From Treponema sp. UBA937 (GTDB lineage: Bacteria; Spirochaetota; Spirochaetia; Treponematales; Breznakiellaceae), in the NCBI GenBank assembly GCA_002293455.1, contig DBDH01000020.1:1-19819 (forward strand): 19,819 nucleotides of DNA. The letters run 5' to 3'. Every line of letters starts with the position of its first letter. The first letter of the stretch is position 1. Positions 14,916 to 19,819 of this stretch are shown one piece after another. The position numbers and the translations under genes were made by a program. Below the pieces are notes generated by a model. That model saw nothing but the letters and a program-made list of their open reading frames with translations. It had not been told where the DNA came from and did not search any database.

Positions 14916-15069
14916 GGCAGCACTGAACTATACTCCACAGAAATGTTTTACACAGAGGTACTGCTGTCCGGTTGATCATGACTGCCTAAAATTGCTGACA
15001 TTTCCTCCTCAAAGCGTGTTTTTTTTTAAACTTTATGATACTATGGAAAACATCACAGGAGCAGAAAAG
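14916..15069 (+). other. Short intergenic leader before the HAD gene
   Basis: Contains AGGCAG (14915-14920) and CTGCCT (14982-14987), which could form a long-loop stem, and a word (TACACAGAGGTACTG) almost identical to one at 16619 inside a later gene. A TATGAT (15034-15039) could be the -10 of the HAD gene, but no clear -35 was found. Confidence 0.35.
15057..15061 (+). promoter_or_regulatory. Ribosome-binding site of the HAD gene
   Basis: AGGAG eight bases before ATG 15070; it favours this start over the in-frame ATG at 15043 or the open frame further upstream. Confidence 0.65.
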
Positions 15070-15684
15070 ATGGGTATTAAAGGTGTCGCGTTTGATTACG
15101 GAAGGGTCATAAGTTATGATCAGCCGAAAGATACGATGGAAAAACTCGCGGCTATTGCGGGAATCGATGCCGCGGCGTTGGAATCACTTGTATGGAACAA
15201 CCGTTCGGAGTTTGACCGGGGAACTGTTTCCGGCAAGGAGTATTACCGGAATTTACTCAGAACCGCGGGTGTGGAACTGAAAGACGCTTTATTGCAAAAA
15301 ATGCTGGAACTCGATGTAAACAGCTGGAGCCGCGTCAATCCTGATACCGTGAAACTCATGGAAGATTTAAAGGCGGCCGGTATAAAAATAGCAATATTGT
15401 CCAATATGCCGCATGATTTCCTCAGCATGAAATTCAACGATTTAGATGTGTTTACACTTCCCGACGTATTTGTTTTTTCCTGCAATACAGGATGGATTAA
15501 ACCGGAAAAAGAAATCTATGATATACTGATAGAAGAATGCGCCCTTGAAGCGGATGAACTTGTTTTTTTTGACGATATACAGAAAAATATCGACGGCGCT
15601 TTAGCCTCCGGTATTCGCGCGTTCCTTTGGACAGATGCTGATCAAGGCCGCCGGGACTTGGCAGGCCTTGGACTTTTAGTATGA
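15070..15684 (+). CDS. HAD-superfamily hydrolase (YihX-like)
   Basis: A 204-residue haloacid-dehalogenase-type hydrolase, probably a phosphatase of a small sugar phosphate or similar metabolite. Motif I is FDYGRV with nucleophile Asp9; the usual second Asp is Gly11, as in the YihX/epoxide-hydrolase-N subgroup (D-x-G). Motif II is ILSNMP with Ser111. Motif III is Lys144 in GWIKPEKEIYDI, and motif IV VFFDDIQKNIDGA with Asp168 and Asp169. A helical cap lies between about 18 and 85. The stop is 12 bp before plsC, whose ribosome-binding site AGGAG starts in the stop codon, so the two are probably co-transcribed. Substrate unknown. Confidence 0.86.
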   Translation: MGIKGVAFDYGRVISYDQPKDTMEKLAAIAGIDAAALESLVWNNRSEFDRGTVSGKEYYRNLLRTAGVELKDALLQKMLELDVNSWSRVNPDTVKLMEDLKAAGIKIAILSNMPHDFLSMKFNDLDVFTLPDVFVFSCNTGWIKPEKEIYDILIEECALEADELVFFDDIQKNIDGALASGIRAFLWTDADQGRRDLAGLGLLV

Positions 15685-15696
15685 GGAGATGATTGT

Positions 15697-16419
15697 ATGG
15701 CAGTATTAAGAACCATTGTTGCTGTTCTTGTTCTGATTGCCGCCATTTTTGGCTTAACACCTTTTGCGCTTATCGCTTTTATTTTGAGCTTTCTGGGATT
15801 GAAAAAACCTATGGCCTTGTTTACTTACAGGATGGCTCAAGGATGGGCAAAACTCACGATCTTCCTTACCGGGTGTCCGTTTACGGTAAAAGGTCATGAA
15901 AACATTCCCCAAAAGGAAGGCGTTTGTTTTGTCAGCAATCATGTGGGCCTTTTTGATATTCTGCTGGCTCTGGCCGAGATAGGCCGCCCCTTCGGATTCG
16001 TTGCCAAGAAGGAACTGCTCCTTGTCCCCTTTATCAATATCTGGATATGGCTCTTGGGCGGCCTTTTCATTGACAGAAAAAACCTGAAAAAAGCCCGCCG
16101 TACAATGGACGAAGGAATCAGGCGCATCAAAAACGGCGGCGGAATGATTATTTTCCCCGAAGGAACCCGGAGCAAGGGGAGGGGACTCCTGCCTTTCCGT
16201 TCAGGCTCTTTTAAATTGGCGACTCAGGCCGAAGCGGTGATTATCCCCGTGGCAATCAGCGGAAGTTACGATGTATTTGAAAAAACCGGCCTTGTCCGTA
16301 AGGTTCCCATCAGTATGATATTCGGGGAACCTATCCCAACAGCGGAGATTCCGCCCGAAGAAAGAAAACAAATTCTTTCCGACAGAGTTTACGGAATTAT
16401 TGAAGAAGCGCTCAAATAA
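15697..16419 (+). CDS. plsC: 1-acyl-sn-glycerol-3-phosphate acyltransferase PlsC
   Basis: A membrane-associated acyltransferase that makes phosphatidic acid from lysophosphatidic acid, the second acylation of glycerophospholipid synthesis. It has 240 residues, typical of the family. The N-terminal hydrophobic region spans about 5-35. The catalytic motif NHxxxxD is SNHVGLFD (His82, Asp87). The second block is 'FVAKKELLLVPFINIWIWLLGGLFIDR', and the acceptor-binding FPEGTRSKG is at 153-161. The VIIPVAISGS block (181-190) follows. AGGAG is eight bases before the ATG and overlaps the end of the HAD gene, giving a likely two-gene operon. An active-site-complete protein; the exact acyl acceptor is inferred from family. 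Confidence 0.92.
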   Translation: MAVLRTIVAVLVLIAAIFGLTPFALIAFILSFLGLKKPMALFTYRMAQGWAKLTIFLTGCPFTVKGHENIPQKEGVCFVSNHVGLFDILLALAEIGRPFGFVAKKELLLVPFINIWIWLLGGLFIDRKNLKKARRTMDEGIRRIKNGGGMIIFPEGTRSKGRGLLPFRSGSFKLATQAEAVIIPVAISGSYDVFEKTGLVRKVPISMIFGEPIPTAEIPPEERKQILSDRVYGIIEEALK

Positions 16420-16481
16420 ATTTTGATGGTTTGAGTAAAATGTTTGACTGAACAGAAAAATGTTTTTTTTCTTTTGATGTT

Positions 16482-16515
16482 TTTATAACATGACAAATAG
16501 ATGTCATGTTATAAA
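16482..16515. repeat. Perfect 14-bp inverted repeat
   Basis: TTTATAACATGACA (16482-16495) and its exact reverse complement (16502-16515) flank the loop AATAGA. It contains the same ATGACA/TGTCAT half-sites as the TetR operators but with six bases between instead of three. It lies 52 bp before the ATG of the next gene and could be an operator or a stem-loop. It is not followed by a T-run. Confidence 0.8.
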
Positions 16516-16554
16516 TGCTATTATATGTATCACTGTAATAGGCACAATAGGCAG

Positions 16555-16560
16555 AAGGAG
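16555..16560 (+). promoter_or_regulatory. Ribosome-binding site of the unknown gene
   Basis: AAGGAG six bases before ATG 16567. It decides the start against an open frame from 16501 that begins in the inverted repeat. Confidence 0.75.
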
Positions 16561-16566
16561 AAAAAC

Positions 16567-17172
16567 ATGCGGCAAATTATCGATTTTATTGAAACAAATG
16601 TAAACGGCAGAACTTTGTACACAGAGGAACTGTTATATGATCTTGAAGACGGAGCTTTACAGGGAGTGTATTCGGATCAAATATCTTTTTCGAATTTGAA
16701 ATATTCCAAGAGCGGTTTTCAGTTGGATATGTTCATTGTCGCGAATGAAAAAATCTATGTTATGAATGGAGAAAAACAACGCGGGGAGCTTCGGACTGAT
16801 TACAGTGCCGTATCCTTGTTTCGCTATGAGGCAGCTTTGCGCAGAAGTACCGGGGAAGTTACGGGGCTTTTCCGTTTTATCTCGGCTTCCGGAAAGAATG
16901 TTATGGCGGAAGCAATTGTAAGCGGCATTTATGATATTCAGCTTGATAATGAGAAACTTACGCTTAAGGAAGAACAAGTTCTTTACCGGGATCAGCCGAA
17001 ACAGGACGGCGGCTTTAAACCTGCAGCTTTTACATCAGTTCATCGTTTTTTTATACAGGATGGAAAGCTGCATTATGAATACAACGGAACAAACTTTCAT
17101 GTTGATACTCGTTCCATGAAACGGATCGCGTCTTCGGATTTCTATCCTCCTTTTGTTTCGGTAGAAAGATAA
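16567..17172 (+). CDS. Protein of unknown function, 201 aa
   Basis: I do not recognise a family. It is a soluble-looking 201-residue protein with no signal peptide or membrane helix. After an N-terminal helix ('MRQIIDFIETNVNGRTLYTEELLYDLEDGALQGVYSDQISFSNLKY') it alternates strand and turn, as in 'GFQLDMFIVANEKIYVMNGEKQRG' and 'GLFRFISASGKNVMAEAIVSGIYDIQL', suggesting a mostly beta structure that could be a small barrel. The region near residues 155-185 is aromatic-rich (HRFFIQDGKLHYEYNGTNFH). It has its own strong AAGGAG and is preceded by a perfect inverted repeat, so it is probably a separately controlled unit. It ends 16 bp from the convergent helicase gene. Confidence 0.72.
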   Translation: MRQIIDFIETNVNGRTLYTEELLYDLEDGALQGVYSDQISFSNLKYSKSGFQLDMFIVANEKIYVMNGEKQRGELRTDYSAVSLFRYEAALRRSTGEVTGLFRFISASGKNVMAEAIVSGIYDIQLDNEKLTLKEEQVLYRDQPKQDGGFKPAAFTSVHRFFIQDGKLHYEYNGTNFHVDTRSMKRIASSDFYPPFVSVER

Positions 17173-17188
17173 CGTTTTCAGCATCAGC

Positions 17189-19693
17189 TTAAATCTCCAA
17201 ATAGTCTGCCAGTCTTCGGAAGGTTTGATTAATCAGATTTTTAATGCCGGGATCAACATCTTCATCGAGTTCATCCATCAGGCTGTCGAGGCTGGAAAGA
17301 CTTTCGGTCAGGGCCTTGTGGAAATTATTGACGCATATAACACGGTAGTTGTATGCGTTATCCATACGTAAACAGACAAACTCCAGCTTTTTTTTATGTG
17401 CCTGGCAGACTGCCGGAAATAATAATGTCGGCAATAATTTGAAGAGTATTGAAAGATCGGTCTTTGCGTTAAACTCGGTTACCTTCGGGCACGGTCTTGT
17501 CAAGGCATGATCAATATCCAGATATTCGACAAAAGCAAAGATCAGCGCAAGTTTTTCTCCTTTGAGCAGATGGTGATTGTCGTCTATTACGATGCAGCCT
17601 TTCATCGATTTGAACTTCTTGGCTTTTTCCCGCGAAACAGAATCTTTTATTTTTTGCAGCTTTTCCCAGGGAAGCATTGCCATCTTTTTGCCTTTAAACT
17701 CGACAACTTCAAAGACTTCACCGGCAATTTTGATGGAATTCGTAAAATCTCTCGTTTTTTTCTTTTTGTTTTCAATAGGATGCGCTGTTCTCCGAAAATC
17801 ATTGAGCATGTCGGGCATGATTGTTTCAATAGTTTCCTTTGTCAAAGGCGAAACCGACATAGCGTACATTCTTGTTGTTTTAACAATTTCTCCGGCAACA
17901 ATAAATTGCGGATCCATTTTAAACATAACGGAACCGGGATGAATAAAAATCCTGTCGGCGGTGCGGGTCCGGTACATATTTTGATATTCTTTCACGCAGA
18001 CAAATTGGATCATCCCTTTGGCAATGCAGAAAAGATAATCCTTGATGCTGCCTCCATGTAAAATAGGAATTCCCAAATCGGAAACAATCTGTTCGAGCTG
18101 CTCGACGACATTCGCGATTTCAGCCATTGTTTTTTCATCGAGATAATTGTGCTCGCAGAATTGTGTGATGCTGCGGCTTTCTTTAAAGGCTCTGAACAAT
18201 TTAAGATACGATACAAAATCGCCTTCATTGTCCCTGAAACGGTGATGGGCGCGGCGGGCTTCCATTTCTTCTCCCGGCGGAAGAAGATGAGGACTTGATG
18301 TTGATAAAAATGCAGCCGCGATAATTGTTTCCTCTGTTACATAAGGATATTGCAGAATCGATTCAACAATAATTCTGGATTGGCGGGGAGGAAGCGGAAA
18401 CTCCGTCATCATCTTTCCGATTTTTGAAAGGCTCCGGTCGTCGTTCAGGGCTCCTAAAAGATTGAGTGTTTCGACGGCGGCAAGCAGTCCGTCCTGTTCT
18501 GGGCGCGAGATAAAATTAAAATTTTCAAAATTGGTGATTCCTAGATCGGCCATCCTGAGAACCGCTTCAGATAAATCGGTCCGGTAAATTTCTTCCGTAG
18601 TAAAGAGCATCCGGGTTTCAAAATCCTTTCTGGAATATAAGCGGTAACATGTTCCGGCCTGGGTTCTTCCCGCGCGGCCTTTCCGCTGGTTTGCCGATGC
18701 TTTGGAAACAGGTCCTTCAATCAAACTTGAGGTAAATGTTTTTGGGTTATAATAATTGAGCTTTGCAAGACCGGAATCAATTACAGTGGTAATGCCGTCT
18801 ATCGTAACCGAAGTTTCCGCAATATTCGTAGAAATGACGACTTTGATTTTTCCCCGCGGAGTGCCTTCAAACACGCGGTCCTGTTCTTCTTTGCCCAGCC
18901 GTCCGTAAAGCGGCACAATGTGAAGATACTTTCCAAGGGGACTTATCATCAATCGTTTCATGCAATCCTTGATCATTTTTTCTCCGGAAAGAAAAATGAG
19001 AATATCTCCTTTCCGATTTTCATTGATTGTCCGTTGAATGATATGATGGATTTTTTCATACCTTGCGTCTTCGGCAAGCTGTCCCGAAGACGATGTATTT
19101 TGATGCGCGGAAACTGCCGGAGGATCGTAAATCAATGTTACAGGATAGGTCTCCGCGTCGATTTTTACTACGGGACATTTACCGAAGTATTCGGAAAACA
19201 CCTGCGTGTTAATCGTTGCGGATGAAATGATCACCTTAAACTCCGGGCGTTCTTTCAGAATACGTTTTAAAAGCCCCAGCGTAAAATCGATGGTCAAACT
19301 GCGTTCATGGGCTTCATCAACTACGATAAGGCTGTATTTTGTTAAAAGCGGATCGAGTTTCATTTCCTGAAGCAGAATCCCGTCTGTCATGATTTTGATA
19401 CGGGTCGATTGATCGGTTTTGTCTTCAAAACGCATTTTGTAGCCAATGAGCCCGGGAATGTACGTTTTCATCTGACGGGCAATAAATTCACTCACCGAAA
19501 CCGCGGCAATGCGCCGGGGCTGGGTTATCCCGATTATGCCGTTCTGAGCGAAGCCCGCTTCGTGCAGAATGACGGGCATTTGGGTTGTTTTTCCTGAACC
19601 GGTGGGACTTTCCACAATAATAACCTGATTTGTTTTTAGGGCTTCCAAAATCAAATCTTTGTGCTTGTACACCGGTAAATCTAAGTAATGCAT
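17189..19693 (-). CDS. hrpA: DEAH-box RNA helicase (HrpA-like)
   Basis: An 834-residue superfamily 2 helicase of the DEAH group, expected to unwind RNA. Walker A is ESPTGSGKTT (28-37), motif II DEAHERS (126-132), motif III SAT (158-160). The second RecA domain contains the STNIAETSVTIDG segment (288-300) and motif VI QRKGRAGR (336-343). The HA2 helical region is at about 390-500, followed by an OB-fold-like part and a C-terminal domain of about 250 residues that I cannot name. It is much shorter than E. coli HrpA (about 1300) and close to HrpB in length, but motif context fits the HrpA-type DEAH family. It converges on the unknown gene with a 16-bp gap. A weak promoter lies five bases ahead of the ATG. 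Confidence 0.88.
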   Translation of the reverse strand: MHYLDLPVYKHKDLILEALKTNQVIIVESPTGSGKTTQMPVILHEAGFAQNGIIGITQPRRIAAVSVSEFIARQMKTYIPGLIGYKMRFEDKTDQSTRIKIMTDGILLQEMKLDPLLTKYSLIVVDEAHERSLTIDFTLGLLKRILKERPEFKVIISSATINTQVFSEYFGKCPVVKIDAETYPVTLIYDPPAVSAHQNTSSSGQLAEDARYEKIHHIIQRTINENRKGDILIFLSGEKMIKDCMKRLMISPLGKYLHIVPLYGRLGKEEQDRVFEGTPRGKIKVVISTNIAETSVTIDGITTVIDSGLAKLNYYNPKTFTSSLIEGPVSKASANQRKGRAGRTQAGTCYRLYSRKDFETRMLFTTEEIYRTDLSEAVLRMADLGITNFENFNFISRPEQDGLLAAVETLNLLGALNDDRSLSKIGKMMTEFPLPPRQSRIIVESILQYPYVTEETIIAAAFLSTSSPHLLPPGEEMEARRAHHRFRDNEGDFVSYLKLFRAFKESRSITQFCEHNYLDEKTMAEIANVVEQLEQIVSDLGIPILHGGSIKDYLFCIAKGMIQFVCVKEYQNMYRTRTADRIFIHPGSVMFKMDPQFIVAGEIVKTTRMYAMSVSPLTKETIETIMPDMLNDFRRTAHPIENKKKKTRDFTNSIKIAGEVFEVVEFKGKKMAMLPWEKLQKIKDSVSREKAKKFKSMKGCIVIDDNHHLLKGEKLALIFAFVEYLDIDHALTRPCPKVTEFNAKTDLSILFKLLPTLLFPAVCQAHKKKLEFVCLRMDNAYNYRVICVNNFHKALTESLSSLDSLMDELDEDVDPGIKNLINQTFRRLADYLEI

Positions 19694-19698
19694 GATTC

Positions 19699-19727
19699 AC
19701 GATACAACACTGTAAAAAAAACCACAA
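19699..19727 (-). promoter_or_regulatory. Possible promoter of the helicase gene
   Basis: On the minus strand TTGTGG (19722-19727), a 17-bp spacer containing eight T, and TATCGT (19699-19704), five bases before ATG 19693. Each hexamer is a moderate match. The geometry matches the other start-adjacent promoters in the window. Confidence 0.4.
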
Positions 19728-19760
19728 GTCAGTGGTTGCAATCAAACAACCCGATTGTGG
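19722..19760. repeat. Nested inverted repeat upstream of the helicase gene
   Basis: CCACAA (19722-19727) pairs with TTGTGG (19755-19760), and inside it GGTTG (19734-19738) pairs with CAACC (19747-19751). The outer left arm is also the candidate -35 of the helicase promoter. Confidence 0.5.
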
Positions 19761-19788
19761 AATATTCTCTGAATCCAATCAGAATATT
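19761..19788. repeat. AT-rich hairpin
   Basis: AATATTCT (19761-19768) and AGAATATT (19781-19788), with an additional GA/TC pair after a small bulge. It directly follows the nested repeat and is followed by TT-G-TTC, so it is at best a weak terminator. Confidence 0.45.
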
Positions 19789-19799
19789 TTGTTCTATAT

Positions 19800-19819
19800 G
19801 AGGCTGTTGCAAAACTCCA
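19800..19819. mobile_element. Possible insertion-sequence end at the window edge
   Basis: The last 20 bases begin GAGGCTGTTGCAAAA, a word resembling the terminal inverted repeats of several insertion-sequence families (GGCTGTTGCAAAA-type ends). No transposase frame is inside the window; it would lie to the right. The resemblance is from memory and short. Confidence 0.3.

Noticed and set aside
14821..15069. N-terminal extension of the HAD hydrolase
   Set aside because: It overlaps the end of the TetR gene and reads non-conserved sequence; HAD motif I begins just after ATG 15070, which has an AGGAG.
17507..18061. 184-codon frame opposite the helicase gene
   Set aside because: It is antisense to conserved helicase coding sequence, has a low-complexity translation and no translation signal.

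Overview
The window looks like a chromosomal segment from a treponeme-like spirochaete. The evidence is the mix of families: a PEGA plus SUMF1-like membrane protein next to smpB, two adjacent signal peptidase I genes, a PilZ protein with a degenerate receiver, an mfd gene and a DEAH helicase of unusual length. Base composition is moderate. The genus is inferred from gene content, not from a marker gene.

Layout. Bases 1-438 hold no convincing large gene, only short degenerate repeats, a hairpin and one possible small ORF. A divisome-type septum formation initiator protein (439-885, +) converges on a secreted protein of unknown role (882-1700, -). Next come smpB and a pseudo-FGE membrane protein, overlapping by 4 nt on the minus strand. 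From a divergent promoter region whose two -35 boxes overlap, the plus strand carries two signal peptidases I, hemW and a DinB-fold protein. A minus-strand pair follows: an exported protein and a receiver-like/PilZ protein, overlapping by 4 nt. mfd (9287-12688) is divergent from them, across a region with a long inverted repeat.

Bases 12689-14915 are more AT-rich and look like an accessory block. They hold five spaced copies of a palindrome leading to a consensus promoter, an AAA ATPase of the DUF4143 type, and a TetR regulator whose promoter is bracketed by two matching palindromes. A HAD phosphatase and a PlsC acyltransferase follow as a pair, then a protein I do not recognise, preceded by a perfect 14-bp inverted repeat. 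A DEAH-box RNA helicase (hrpA-like, -) ends the gene content. The last 20 bases resemble the end of an insertion sequence.

How the genes work together. Much is housekeeping: ribosome rescue (SmpB), secretion (LepB x2), haem trafficking (HemW), transcription-coupled repair (Mfd), RNA remodelling (HrpA) and phospholipid synthesis (PlsC). The strongest non-coding signals are the spaced palindrome array before the AAA ATPase, the TetR operator pair, and a recurrent arrangement in which a sigma70-type -10 box lies only 5-12 nt before a start codon without a Shine-Dalgarno site, which suggests leaderless or nearly leaderless mRNAs. Nothing here clearly forms a new multi-gene defence or biosynthetic system.
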